DNA of 34,217 bases from Lentisphaerota bacterium (GCA_016873715.1 VGWF01000047.1:1-34217), one strand, 5' to 3'; counted from the stretch's first letter, positions 15,501-23,702 are shown. Notes: a model not told the origin generated them from the sequence alone. Made by a program: numbers and translations.

Positions 15501-18324
15501 GGGTCCAGGTCAGGACACGCCACCCGGTGTCCGAGGCGGACGACACCCAGGAGGAGCTGTCGCTGCCGTTCCCGGCCGGCAGCAGTCGCTCGAGGGACGG
15601 ACCGAAGCCGTCCGCCGCCGCGGGCCAGGGTTCGCGGTCGTTGTAGACGGCCTCGTCGACGATGCGGCCGTAGGCGTTGCGCAACCGCAGCGTCTCGCCG
15701 CCGTTCTTCAGAACGCCGGGCCAGTTGCCGACCGTGTTCGAAATGCCGTAGGCCGCCTGGACGCCCGAGGTGGAACCGCAGCACACAAGGTACCCGCCGG
15801 GAGCGAGGGTGACGCCCGCCGGGAGGACGAAGCCCGTGCCGTCCAGCCGCCATCCGCCGAGATCCACGGAGACCGCCGCGGGGTTGTGGAGTTCGACGTA
15901 TTCCAGCGGGGCCTCGTCCGCCGCGCCGGGATGGTACATGACCTCGCTGATCACCACCTCCTCGGGCGCCGGTCCGACAAGGTAGGCCAGCCAGTCATGG
16001 AGGGCCCGGGCGACCTGCCGCGTGCGGAACGACACCTGGCACACGTCGCCGACCGCCACGGAGGGCGTCAGACGGGCGCTCACGTTGTTGGTGAACCCGC
16101 TGCCGGCGGCGGCGGCGACGACGTGGCACGCATAGGTGCTGTCGTCGTCGAGCCACTCGCGGTAACTCGCCGAGTGATTCCCATTGGTCCACCAGACGCC
16201 ACCCAGCGGCGTGTCGAAGTCGACATCCTCCACGCGCTCCGTGCCGTCGACCGTGACCGACAGGTCGTCGACCAACGCTTCGCCCGCCCCGTTCAGGTAG
16301 AAGAAGAACGTCTTCGTGTGCGAGGCGATGCCCGAATAGGAGACCGTCTGCCACTCCGGCGCGGGCTGCACCGTGGTGGTCACCCCGCCCCCGGACATGC
16401 GCACGGTCAGCGAGGGGCATGGGATGTAGTCCCGATCGGACCCCGGCAGCTCGAGGAACCCCCCGTCGGCGAACCGCGCCTCGAACCGGTAGTGAACCCA
16501 CCGGCCCGACGGCTGCCCCGCGACGATGGCGGTGTACACCTGGTCGCCCGCGGTCCGGTCCCCCCCCGCGCCGTCGTCCCGCATCGAAAGGGATTCCACC
16601 GCGCCGCCGGTCTCAACGCGCAGCGTCACGTTCGTGGGCAACGCCCCGCGCGCCACGACGGCCACCGTGACCGTGGCCGATTGCCCCGCCGCCGGCGAGG
16701 CCGGCGCGACGGCCGGGTTCAAGAAACCGCCGAGCGCGGCGATCCCGGCGGACCCGCCCGGGGCGCCCGTGAACCAGTTGGTGGGGGAGTTCCCGAATCC
16801 GGCCTCCGTCAACCGCTCCAGCGAGGGGCCCCGCCCGTCCGGCGCCCCCGGCCAGAGATCCGAATCGTCGTAGTCGACCCGGTCGACCAGCACGTAGGGC
16901 ACGTGCCCCGTCCCCGGGTCCGGCGGATCGGGCTTGTACAGCCGCACGCTCTCCCCCGCGTTGTCCAGGCGTCCCGTCCAGGGGCCGAACACCGCCACGG
17001 CCGGCGGAACGCGGGCGAGGGCCCGGAAGGTCTCGAGGTTCGTCGCGCCGGTCACCAGCAGGCGCGCGCCGGCCGCGAGGGACACGTTGGTCGGGAAGTG
17101 GAAGTCGACCGCCTTCGACAACCGCCACGTGTTGCCGGCCGCGAGAGGATCGAAGAGCGGCACCGTGTTGGTGGTGACGTTCAGCAGCTCGATGTACTCG
17201 TGCCCCGGATCGTCGTCCACCGGGTGGTACATGATCTCGCCGATCACCAGCGGCCCGACGCGCGGCAGGCTGTTGGGCGCGCCGGCGCCGGTCCGGAAGG
17301 TCGCGACGTTGGGCGGATCGACGACGCCGAACGTCGGAAGGGCCATGGCGGTCAGGTCGCCCGGCGCGCCGTCGGGGTACCGGCCGAACGACACGCCGTT
17401 CTCCGCCGCCTCGAACGAAACCCGGTCGACCTGCCGCGTCAGCGTCCCGCCCGCCGTCGCCGCCGTCAGGTACACGCATTCCCCGAGCGAGGAGCTGAGC
17501 GCGAACGGCGTGTCGCCGGGCGCGGGCGACGCCGCGTTGAACTGGTACTCGTACACCACGGCGCGCCCGCCGGCCGCGATCACGCCGTGCGTCAGGCGGT
17601 GCTTCGTCCGCACCGCGGGATGGTCGCTGAGGTACCACCCGGTGACGTCGATCGGGTGGCCCGTGACGTTGCGCAGCTCGATCGCGTCCTCGTAGGGCGG
17701 ATCGGTGTGGGTCAGGACCTCGTTGATGACGATGTCGGCCGCATGGCAGGCGCCGGTGGCGCCGGGCGTCCCGTTGAACTCCGCGCTCGCGCACCAGTTC
17801 GTCGCGGCGTCGATCTCACCGTCCGGGGTGCGCAGGACCAGCGAACACCCCTCGCCATCCGGCCAATCCGGCCACGGTCCGCCGGTGCCGTACGTGACGG
17901 AACACAGCGTCGCCCCGCCGGCGCTCTTCAGCGTCAGTTTCTCCCCGCCGTTGGACAGGGACCCGGAGTAACTGCCGGCCACGGAGCCCGCGGCCGCAGG
18001 GTACCGGTTGGTGAAGGCGGCGCGGTTCCTGACGATCACGCGGGCGCTGCCGGGCGCCAGCACGGAACCGCCGGGGAACGTGAACGTGAGCCCGGCGCTG
18101 AAGGACGCGCCGCTCAGGTCCACGGACGTCGGGCCGGCGTTGCGGATCTCGAGAAACTCGTACTCGTCGCCATCCGACGGCGCGTTCGTCGCGTCGACCG
18201 GGTGGTACATGATCTCGCTGAACACCACGCCGGCGGCCGGCGCCGGGAGTTCCCAGCCAAGCGCCGCCAGCGAGAGCAGCACCGCTCCGCGTACTCGCGC
18301 CCCCATCATCTGGTTCACGGTCAT
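12580..18324 (-). CDS. Giant secreted LTD-repeat / CotH-like protein
   Basis: A 1914-residue exported protein (signal peptide to about residue 31). Five lamin-tail (LTD) domains start with the same strand: VVFSEIMYHP (33), IVINEVLTHT (196), VIGEIMYHP (357), VVISEVMYHP (about 787) and IVISEIMPEP (about 1590), each followed by a YxE-L-x-N block. A CotH-like region spans about 1285-1545 (GITSRYYYRRILNEPLAYSL, VCLWINGEP, YPWDWDIGF), though the kinase motifs look degenerate. Near 1780-1825 are calcium-binding-like repeats (DADLDGMSDD, DDFDLDGVSNLREF). The C-terminal domain resembles those of other large secreted PVC proteins. Such proteins are thought to be surface or extracellular; the ligand is unknown. 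The ATG at 18324 has GGAAGG 12 nt upstream; ATGs at 18309 and 18306 are alternatives. Confidence 0.85.
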   Translation of the reverse strand: MTVNQMMGARVRGAVLLSLAALGWELPAPAAGVVFSEIMYHPVDATNAPSDGDEYEFLEIRNAGPTSVDLSGASFSAGLTFTFPGGSVLAPGSARVIVRNRAAFTNRYPAAAGSVAGSYSGSLSNGGEKLTLKSAGGATLCSVTYGTGGPWPDWPDGEGCSLVLRTPDGEIDAATNWCASAEFNGTPGATGACHAADIVINEVLTHTDPPYEDAIELRNVTGHPIDVTGWYLSDHPAVRTKHRLTHGVIAAGGRAVVYEYQFNAASPAPGDTPFALSSSLGECVYLTAATAGGTLTRQVDRVSFEAAENGVSFGRYPDGAPGDLTAMALPTFGVVDPPNVATFRTGAGAPNSLPRVGPLVIGEIMYHPVDDDPGHEYIELLNVTTNTVPLFDPLAAGNTWRLSKAVDFHFPTNVSLAAGARLLVTGATNLETFRALARVPPAVAVFGPWTGRLDNAGESVRLYKPDPPDPGTGHVPYVLVDRVDYDDSDLWPGAPDGRGPSLERLTEAGFGNSPTNWFTGAPGGSAGIAALGGFLNPAVAPASPAAGQSATVTVAVVARGALPTNVTLRVETGGAVESLSMRDDGAGGDRTAGDQVYTAIVAGQPSGRWVHYRFEARFADGGFLELPGSDRDYIPCPSLTVRMSGGGVTTTVQPAPEWQTVSYSGIASHTKTFFFYLNGAGEALVDDLSVTVDGTERVEDVDFDTPLGGVWWTNGNHSASYREWLDDDSTYACHVVAAAAGSGFTNNVSARLTPSVAVGDVCQVSFRTRQVARALHDWLAYLVGPAPEEVVISEVMYHPGAADEAPLEYVELHNPAAVSVDLGGWRLDGTGFVLPAGVTLAPGGYLVCCGSTSGVQAAYGISNTVGNWPGVLKNGGETLRLRNAYGRIVDEAVYNDREPWPAAADGFGPSLERLLPAGNGSDSSSWVSSASDTGWRVLTWTQAVDGASLPLSLWLDYDGKCVVDDVAIRPLGVPTNLVANGGFDGGTNGWTLRGNHDLSRVKSGLGSAGTPALVIACSEMRVVDSQADAEFYLYGDAVSNVVQGASLAVTPGGTYEVSLRARRAGLAGRLFAAAGAVTNRLDFRAHGTPGRASGAATVTNPVSVAWVQPEYRIAPVGTGNTIRAHVTPAAGAGAVRLLWRSFGHNAYDFCDGLYTTNAMRDDGAAPDTTAGDGIFAATLPGIPGSRTFVRYRVEVETTEGFRTSSPRPDDPDTDHAYWVEGVSPQTHLPNWHLLADGPPMVYPISRHVCAVSPDGQTFTDVRMRHRGYANPNTNAAFTLRLNRGNPLDAWFGGKRDNPIFRNRGITSRYYYRRILNEPLAYSLQRDLGFPAPRWRHVCLWINGEPTITTELENPDEAFLEGNDIDPGDYVSMDSRPDRVMVGGNPALDNFDEVYSILKNVSGENTETAVRLHVWYEAVQQVLSFLSALSGPDQSLSSNMFQHRRAYDGRWLHYPWDWDIGFMQAYTNLHPYYATDEFPPYFSADTNGNLLAQTLFHPRSAIHTLPFRHRQQTALWRHASTLLAPDYLIPRLNAMEDGLKPAFLQLGSGLHHLTNQAESVRAFIHARRDFLYNGTWADKNPALWAPGHVYNPSNIVISEIMPEPLPGGEYIELFNAGTQAVDLSHWRLSTSNESYRLPHGTMMAPGSRLVVSDRQTALTNAFAPLAAAGLVRRCSGSPLWDEPIAWLSASEYATRVVEIPNLSLPTNGTIVELRDWREHLIDRVAYGRSPPWPAHGGASLELIDPRCDNDRGDVWSASAAGGTPGFANASAFDADLDGMSDDVERAILAASAGLTNIAQVLPGDDFDLDGVSNLREFIGGTDPTVPDAHLWALDLRHLAGDSLELGLQTFAPAGDAYRIYRARRYRLETSPSLAANDWTLAAGVPEWDGVTARSVHTNAPAPGAYYRFRLQLVPK

Positions 18325-18347
18325 TCGTATAGGCAGCCTTCCGGTTC

Positions 18348-18376
18348 AGGTTAGCCCAGTCAACAACACGGCGCAA
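18348..18376 (-). promoter_or_regulatory. Candidate promoter of the LTD/CotH gene
   Basis: On the minus strand TTGCGC (18376-18371), 17 nt, TAACCT (18353-18348). Transcription would start near 18341, giving a leader of under 20 nt whose first bases form the GGAAGG Shine-Dalgarno. Confidence 0.4.
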
Positions 18377-18405
18377 GAAAGGACGTTGAAAAGGCCCGCG
18401 GATGG

Positions 18406-18438
18406 GCGGATCTCCGATTCATAGGACCGGAGATGCGC
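18406..18438. repeat. Short inverted repeat, internally deleted copy of the 70-bp module
   Basis: GCGGATCTCCG (18406-18416) and CGGAGATGCGC (18428-18438) flank only 11 nt. The full 70-bp copies at 24168-24237 and 33965-34034 have the same arms around 48 nt, so this copy appears to have lost about 37 nt from the middle. Confidence 0.65.
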
Positions 18439-18483
18439 CCCTCCGGCCATCACCCTATGCATGATCGGCGGTGGCCGCCCATA

Positions 18484-18562
18484 GTAGTCATCACGCTCCG
18501 CGTGATGACCATCCGGATTGCGGAGATGTCCTCACGGTCCTCACGCGGAGCGCGAGAACTAC
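18484..18562. repeat. BIME-like double hairpin, degenerate copy
   Basis: Begins GTAG and ends CTAC. The left hairpin is intact (arms GTCATCACGC and GCGTGATGAC, loop TCC). In the right hairpin a 9-bp segment (GTCCTCACG) is duplicated and the second arm has two changes, so it no longer pairs fully. It lies in the 356-bp gap between the flavin reductase and LTD/CotH genes; the gap holds only repeats, a terminator and a promoter. Orientation is the same as the copy at 34080-34149. Confidence 0.8.
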
Positions 18563-18635
18563 GTTGGCTCCCGCCCCCGGCCGTCACCCCGCGCAGGACC
18601 GGAGATGCGACCCCGCGGATCCGCCGACGTCGCGA

Positions 18636-18676
18636 AACGGGCGTGGCGCCGCCGGGGATGCGGCGCCACGCCCGTT
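18636..18676 (-). terminator. Perfect 17-bp hairpin after the flavin reductase gene
   Basis: Arms at 18636-18652 and 18660-18676 are perfectly complementary over 17 bp (AACGGGCGTGGCGCCGC and its complement) with a 7-nt loop. It starts 4 nt after the stop codon of the gene on the minus strand. No T-tract follows, so it is either a U-less intrinsic terminator or an mRNA-stabilising hairpin. Confidence 0.7.
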
Positions 18677-18680
18677 CGCC

Positions 18681-19307
18681 TTAGCGGCCGTACCAGTCGC
18701 GGACGGCCTTGCGGACCTCGTCCTGCGCCGCGCCGACGATCGACTCCGGCGATCCCAGCGCGGGGTTGTTGACGCCGGAGGCCCACGCCCCCCGGACGTC
18801 CGAGAAGCCCATGAAGCCGAAGAGCTGCTTCGCCAGGCTCATGGCGTGATCCCAGCCGGCCATCGGCCCCTCGTAGCGGCCGCCGGACGCCATCAGGACC
18901 AGGGCCTTCCGCCCGGGCATCAGGCCCTTGAAGCCGTCCGGACCCATGTCCCACGTCTCGCCCTTCAGAATCACCGAGTCGAACCACGCCTTCACCGGGG
19001 CCGGAAGCGAGAAGTTGTGCATGGGCGTCGCCAGCACGACGATCTCCGCCCGCTTGAGCTGCGCCGTCAGCCGGTCCATGCCCGCCATCGCCTTCGCCTG
19101 GGCGGGCGTCAGGGCCTGCCCGAGGTAATTGCGGGCGACGTAGGCGTCCAGGCTGTCCGGCAGGAACACCGGCGGACGGTCCACCAACAGGTCGAGTTCC
19201 TCCGCCGCCACGCCCGCCGCCGAGCGGAACGTCTCGAGCAGCGCGCGTGTGTGCGAACGCCCGCCGCGGGGAAGATAGCTCACGATCAGGGTCTTGGGCT
19301 CGCTCAT
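18681..19307 (-). CDS. Flavodoxin-fold NAD(P)H quinone/azo reductase
   Basis: A 208-residue flavoprotein of the AzoR/NQO (Flavodoxin_2) family. The N-terminal strand and phosphate loop is LIVSYLPRGGRSHTRALL (7-24). PMHNFSLPAPVKAWFDSVI (95-113) is the family's FMN-binding and dimer signature. The glycine-rich loop MASGGRYEGP follows later. Such enzymes use NAD(P)H to reduce quinones, azo dyes or other electrophiles in the cytoplasm and often respond to redox or electrophile stress. It is monocistronic: repeats and a terminator lie downstream and an AT-rich promoter region upstream. The ATG at 19307 gives a complete domain. Confidence 0.85.
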   Translation of the reverse strand: MSEPKTLIVSYLPRGGRSHTRALLETFRSAAGVAAEELDLLVDRPPVFLPDSLDAYVARNYLGQALTPAQAKAMAGMDRLTAQLKRAEIVVLATPMHNFSLPAPVKAWFDSVILKGETWDMGPDGFKGLMPGRKALVLMASGGRYEGPMAGWDHAMSLAKQLFGFMGFSDVRGAWASGVNNPALGSPESIVGAAQDEVRKAVRDWYGR

Positions 19308-19324
19308 GGCTCGGGGTCTCCGTT

Positions 19325-19347
19325 GTCTATGTTATGTCTAAATATAC
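19325..19347 (-). promoter_or_regulatory. AT-rich promoter/operator region of the flavin reductase gene
   Basis: An isolated AT-rich segment with a direct repeat GTCTA at 19325-19329 and 19336-19340, 11 bp apart (one helical turn on one DNA face). On the minus strand TAACAT or TATATT could be the -10 box. It begins 18 nt upstream of the start codon. Weak evidence. Confidence 0.3.
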
Positions 19348-19376
19348 GCGATCCGGCCCGGCCGTCAAATGCGCGC

Positions 19377-22067
19377 TCAGAACGCGAGCGAGTACCGCCC
19401 GCCGGGGACGGTCTCGAACGCGCGGCGGCCGGCGCCGGCGTCGCGGACGGGCACGTCCCCGCCCTGCGCGTCCCGCACGGACCCCAGAGGCGAGGGCGCG
19501 CGGACGATGACCGCGCCCTTCTGCGTCGTGGCCAGCGTCGCCCCCGCGGGCTTGCCGCCGCGCCAGGCGGCGTCGACGGTCACCCCGCCGCGGGCCCGCA
19601 GGCCGCGGACGCTGCCCTGGCTCCACGCCGACGGCAGCGCCGGCAGCAGGTCGATTTCCGCCGCCACGCCCGTCCCGGCGGCGGGCACGAGCGACTGGAG
19701 CAGCATCTCGCAGACGCCCGCGCAGATGCCGTAGTTGCCGTCGAGCTGCATGGGCGGGTGGTTGCCGAAGAGGTTCGGAAGCGTGTTGTGCGCAAGCAGG
19801 TTCCGGATCATCTCGTGCGCGCGGTCGCCCTCGCGCAGGCGCGCCCAGAGCGCCGAGCGCCACGCCCAGGCCCATTCGCGCCGGCTGTCGCCGGAGGTTC
19901 CGCGCGCCTCGAGGGAGACGCGCGCGGCCTTCGCCCACTCCGGCGTGCGCTCGAAGGAGATCCAGCTTCCCGGGAAGACCGCGAAGAGATGCGACGTGTG
20001 CCGGTGCTGGTCCTTCGGATCGTCGCGGTCCTCCATCCACTCCTGCAACTGCCCCCAGCGGCCGACCTTCGGGCCGGCGAGCCGGTCGCGCAGCGCCACG
20101 ATCTTCCCGCGGAACTCCCGGTCCACGCCCAGGTCGTCGGCCATGCGCGCCGTGAACGTGAACAGTTCCCAGACGATCTGCTGGTCGTGCGCGACGCCGT
20201 CCTCCGTCGGCCCGTGCTCCGGCGACCAGCCGTTCGGCACCACCACCGTGCCGTCGGGCAGGGTCTTGAGGTGGTCGATCCAGAACTCGCAGACCTCCCT
20301 CGCCATCGGGTAGGCCGTGTCGCGCAGGAAGGCCTTGTCGCCGCCGAACGCGAACTGCTCCCAGAAGTGCAGCGCGTACCAGGCGCTCGACGGAAGGTTC
20401 CACTTCCAGCCGTGGCCGCCGAAGATGTTGTGCGACGTGCGGGCCGTCCATCCGCGCACCGTCCCGAACTCCGCCCGCGTCGCCACGCGGCTGGGCTCCC
20501 GCATCGCCATCACGAGGTCGAAGAACGGAAGCGCGCACTCGGCGAGATTCGCCGGTTCGGCGGGCCAGTAGTTCATCTGGACGTTGATGTTCGAGTGGTA
20601 GTCCGACGACCACGCCGGCTTGTTGCTGTCGTTCCAGAGGCCCTGCAGGTTGGCCGGAAGTCCCGGACGTCGCGACGAGGCCATCAGCAGGTAGCGTCCG
20701 TACTGGAAGAGAAGCGCCTCGAGCCCCGGATCGACTTCGCCCGCCTTGCAGCGTTCGAGCCTTCGGTCGGTCGGCAGCGCACGGACCTCATCCGGGCTCG
20801 CGCCCCACTCCACCGCCACGCGATCCATGAGCGCCCGGTGGTCCGCAACGTGCCGCGCAAGGAGCGCGTCGAACCCGCGCGCCGCGGCCGCATCGAGCTG
20901 CGCCGTCACGCGGGGGCCGGGCGCGGCGCCCCGCCAGCCGGCGGCGGCGTCCATCGCGTAGTCCGTGGCCGCCGCAAGCAGCAGCACCGCCCCGTCGCAG
21001 CCCGACAGCCGCACCGCGCCGTCCCGGACCTCGACCTTCCCGCCCCGGGCCAGCACGCGCACCCGCGCCTCGTACCTCAGCCCGTTCGGCAGCGCCCCGG
21101 CAAACGAAAGGCCGGACCCGTCCGCGGCCGCCGTCTCGTCGTGGGCGCCCTGGAGACGCAGCGTGCCGGTCACCGCGCCGGGCCGGTCCGCCGACCAGCG
21201 CAGCACGACGACCTGGTCGGGATGGCTCGCAAAGCTCTCGCGCAGGTGCACAGCCCCGCCGGAGCGGAACGTGACGCGGTGGACGCCGTCCGTCAGCGCC
21301 AGCGACCGCCCGTAGCCGTCCGGGGCCGGCTCCGCCGCGGCGGCGCCCGCGGACCCCGCGTCCCCGAGCCGGATCTCGCCGACCTGGAAATGCGAAACGC
21401 CGGGCGTGGGCTGGAACGTGAACCGGTAGGCGGAGAAGGCCGTCGCGTTCGTGAACGCATACGAGCGGGTCTCGTGGCGCCGGGCCCGCGGGGCCTCGCC
21501 GGCGCGCCGGTCGAGGACCGTCCATTCCACGCCGTCGGCCGATCCCGCCAGCTCCCAGGTGTGCGGATCCCGGAGCGGCGTGTCGTTCGCGCTGGTGAAG
21601 GCGTAGCGCGACACGGCCTCGGGGGCGGGGAGCTTGAGCAGCCAGACGACCGGCCGGCCGCGCGGCTCCACGCACCACTTGGTCTTCGGGTCGCCGTCGG
21701 ACGAGAACCCGACCGCCTCGCTGGGGTGGAAGGGCTCGTGGCCGCTGGGGCACGAGACCCCCGCCGGCGCCGCGGTTCCGGCGTCGAGATCCAGGAATAG
21801 GTCGCCGAAGTTCTGGTAGGCGCCCATCGTCTTGTAGTCGCCCGACGGGTTCAGGTCGCCGGTCCACAGGCTGTCCTCGTTGAACTGGACCCGCTCGCGC
21901 TCCACGCCGCCGAACACCATCGCGCCCAGGCGGCCGTTGCCGACGGGCAGCGCCTCGCCCGGCCACTTCCGGGCGGGACGGTCGTAGCGGAGCACCAGGT
22001 CGGCGGCCGGCGCGGAAACGGCCAGGCACGCGGGGAGTACGAGGCGGACGAGTTCCATGGCTCTCAT
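19377..22067 (-). CDS. GH95 alpha-L-fucosidase with inserted discoidin-like domain
   Basis: An 896-residue secreted enzyme (signal peptide to about residue 22) of glycoside hydrolase family 95, which removes alpha-L-fucose by inversion. Conserved blocks: LPVGNGRLGAMVFGGVERERVQFNEDSLWTG (40-70), YHSNINVQMNYWPAEPAN (the Asn pair of the active site), NGWSPEHGP (candidate general acid Glu) and DGNYGICAGVCEML (the Asp of the DGN motif). Between GDLFLDL (about 94) and YGRSLALTDG (about 252), inside the N-terminal domain, sits an extra 140-residue segment resembling an F5/8 type C (CBM32-like) carbohydrate-binding domain (YAFTSANDTP, WELAGSADGVEWT, YRFTF). The start at 22067 is chosen because a -10-like box overlaps the ATG at 22076; 22058 is possible. 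The sulfatase gene lies 128 nt upstream on the same strand. Confidence 0.88.
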   Translation of the reverse strand: MRAMELVRLVLPACLAVSAPAADLVLRYDRPARKWPGEALPVGNGRLGAMVFGGVERERVQFNEDSLWTGDLNPSGDYKTMGAYQNFGDLFLDLDAGTAAPAGVSCPSGHEPFHPSEAVGFSSDGDPKTKWCVEPRGRPVVWLLKLPAPEAVSRYAFTSANDTPLRDPHTWELAGSADGVEWTVLDRRAGEAPRARRHETRSYAFTNATAFSAYRFTFQPTPGVSHFQVGEIRLGDAGSAGAAAAEPAPDGYGRSLALTDGVHRVTFRSGGAVHLRESFASHPDQVVVLRWSADRPGAVTGTLRLQGAHDETAAADGSGLSFAGALPNGLRYEARVRVLARGGKVEVRDGAVRLSGCDGAVLLLAAATDYAMDAAAGWRGAAPGPRVTAQLDAAAARGFDALLARHVADHRALMDRVAVEWGASPDEVRALPTDRRLERCKAGEVDPGLEALLFQYGRYLLMASSRRPGLPANLQGLWNDSNKPAWSSDYHSNINVQMNYWPAEPANLAECALPFFDLVMAMREPSRVATRAEFGTVRGWTARTSHNIFGGHGWKWNLPSSAWYALHFWEQFAFGGDKAFLRDTAYPMAREVCEFWIDHLKTLPDGTVVVPNGWSPEHGPTEDGVAHDQQIVWELFTFTARMADDLGVDREFRGKIVALRDRLAGPKVGRWGQLQEWMEDRDDPKDQHRHTSHLFAVFPGSWISFERTPEWAKAARVSLEARGTSGDSRREWAWAWRSALWARLREGDRAHEMIRNLLAHNTLPNLFGNHPPMQLDGNYGICAGVCEMLLQSLVPAAGTGVAAEIDLLPALPSAWSQGSVRGLRARGGVTVDAAWRGGKPAGATLATTQKGAVIVRAPSPLGSVRDAQGGDVPVRDAGAGRRAFETVPGGRYSLAF

Positions 22068-22074
22068 GTCGCGC

Positions 22075-22103
22075 ATTCTCGGCGGAACCGCGTCCCGGGG
22101 GAA
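22075..22103 (-). promoter_or_regulatory. Possible promoter of the GH95 gene
   Basis: On the minus strand TTCCCC (22103-22098), 17 nt, GAGAAT (22080-22075), then 7 nt to the ATG at 22067. The -35 is poor; read-through from the sulfatase gene is an alternative. Confidence 0.25.
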
Positions 22104-22194
22104 GCCCGAATCCGGGGGGATGCGGTGGCCCTGGCCCTCGCCTCCCGGAGTCCCCCTGGGGTGTCCGCTGCCGCCGCCGTCGCCGCCCGCGGCC

Positions 22195-23682
22195 TCACCG
22201 GTCCGGCAGCGCCGCCTTCCAGCCGGCCTTGAGCAGCGCGGCCATCTCGGCCTTCGCCCCGGCATACGCGGGGTCGTCGACGACGTTCACCGTCTCCCAC
22301 GGGTCCTTCCCGAGGTCGAACAGCGCGGCGGGCATCTCGCCCTTCTTGAACTCCATGTAGCTGAACTTCGGCGTGCGCACGCCGTCGCCGTCCTCCGAAT
22401 CGCCCTCGCTGATGAACGCCGCCTTCTTCCACGGCCGCGACGGATCGGCGAACAGCGGTGCGAAGCTGACCCCTTCCTGCCCGCCCGGCGCCTTCACGCC
22501 GGCCAGCTCGCACAGCGTCGGGATGAAGTCGACGAACTCGACGATGCCCCCCGCCGCCTTCCCGTTGCCCGGGGCGCCGGGGACGCGGATCACCAGCGGC
22601 GCGCGGTGCGTGGGGGCGAGCATGGAGTACTTCGACCAGAACCCGTGGTCGCCGAGGTGGAAGCCGTGGTCGCCGAGGAAGACGACGATCGTGGACTTCG
22701 CCAGCCCGGTCTCCTCGAGCGCGTCGAGCATCATGCCGACGTGCGTGTCGACCATCGTGCAGCACGCGTAGTAGGCGGCGATCGCCTCGCGAGCCTGCTG
22801 CGGCGTCGGCTGCTTCTGCGTGAAGATGTCCGGGTTGCCCCCGGTCGCCCGCTTCATGTAGGGGAAGTTCTTCAGCGACGATACCGGGGCGGCCGGATCG
22901 GGGATCTTCGCCGGGTCGTACAGGTCGAGGAACTTCTTCGGCGCGGTCAGCGGGGTGTGCGGCTTCGACTGCGCGACGGAGAGGAAGAACCGCCGGCCGT
23001 TCTTCGCGTAGTCCTTGATCAGCGCGACGGCCGTGCAGGCCATCCGGTAGTCGCCATGGTCCTCGTGCGCCATGCCCGTGTCGCCGTAGCGATCGGAGTG
23101 GCGCCGCTTCCACTCGCGGTACTCGCGGCTCCTCTCATCCTTCGGGGCGGGATCGGGCTTCGGGTTCCGGGCCGGCGGGAACGTGAGGATCGGGTCCGGC
23201 CCCGTCCATCCCTGCGGCCGCTGGTAGTGCTCCAGCCGGTCGAAGGCCGCGTATTGCTTCTCGGCGTATTCGATCTTGTGGAACAGCTTCCCGATGTCGG
23301 AGAGGTGGAAGCCGCCGCCCTTCAGGATCTCCGGCAGCGTCAGCACGCCGGCCGGCAGGTGGTCGTCCATCACGTGCTGGTTCGACGTGATCCCGGTGGT
23401 CCGCGGGCGCAGGCCCGACAGGAACGAACTGCGGGAGGGATTGCACGCGATCCCCTGGACGTAGGCCGCGTCGAACCGGACCGCGCCCGCGCAGAACCGG
23501 TCGAGGTTCGGCGTCCTGCAGATCGTGTTTCCGTAGCAGCCGAGCGCCGACGCGTTGCAGTCCTCGATGTCGATCAGGAGGATGTTCATCCGGCTCGTGT
23601 CCGGAAGGCCGGCGGCCCCAGGTGCGCGGACGGCGGCACAAAGAAGGACGGCGGCACACAGCACGAACGCGATTCGCTTCAT
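22195..23682 (-). CDS. Secreted sulfatase, iduronate-2-sulfatase-like
   Basis: A 495-residue type I sulfatase with a signal peptide (to about residue 24). The C-x-P-S-R motif is CNPSRSSFLSG, with Cys80 to be oxidised to formylglycine by a separate maturase not in the window. Family landmarks: GCYGNTICRTPNLDRF (48-63), GDHGFHLGDHGFWSKYS (the Asp-His metal/sulfate ligands as in human iduronate sulfatase) and the C-terminal sub-domain with ALFDLGKDPWETVNV. At the N-terminal metal site the usual Asp-Asp is Glu40-Asp41 (LLIDIEDCN). It removes sulfate esters from a glycan. The neighbouring GH95 fucosidase suggests sulfated fucose-rich substrates, but this is inference. Confidence 0.88.
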   Translation of the reverse strand: MKRIAFVLCAAVLLCAAVRAPGAAGLPDTSRMNILLIDIEDCNASALGCYGNTICRTPNLDRFCAGAVRFDAAYVQGIACNPSRSSFLSGLRPRTTGITSNQHVMDDHLPAGVLTLPEILKGGGFHLSDIGKLFHKIEYAEKQYAAFDRLEHYQRPQGWTGPDPILTFPPARNPKPDPAPKDERSREYREWKRRHSDRYGDTGMAHEDHGDYRMACTAVALIKDYAKNGRRFFLSVAQSKPHTPLTAPKKFLDLYDPAKIPDPAAPVSSLKNFPYMKRATGGNPDIFTQKQPTPQQAREAIAAYYACCTMVDTHVGMMLDALEETGLAKSTIVVFLGDHGFHLGDHGFWSKYSMLAPTHRAPLVIRVPGAPGNGKAAGGIVEFVDFIPTLCELAGVKAPGGQEGVSFAPLFADPSRPWKKAAFISEGDSEDGDGVRTPKFSYMEFKKGEMPAALFDLGKDPWETVNVVDDPAYAGAKAEMAALLKAGWKAALPDR

Positions 23683-23702
23683 GACGGCTCTCCCGGGGCG
23701 GC

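Noticed and set aside
12529-18354. A 1941-codon open frame on the plus strand, opposite the LTD/CotH gene
   Set aside because: Its product is Arg/Gly/Val/His-rich low-complexity sequence with no domain. It mirrors the minus-strand gene, which has a signal peptide and recognisable domains; long antisense frames are expected at this GC content.
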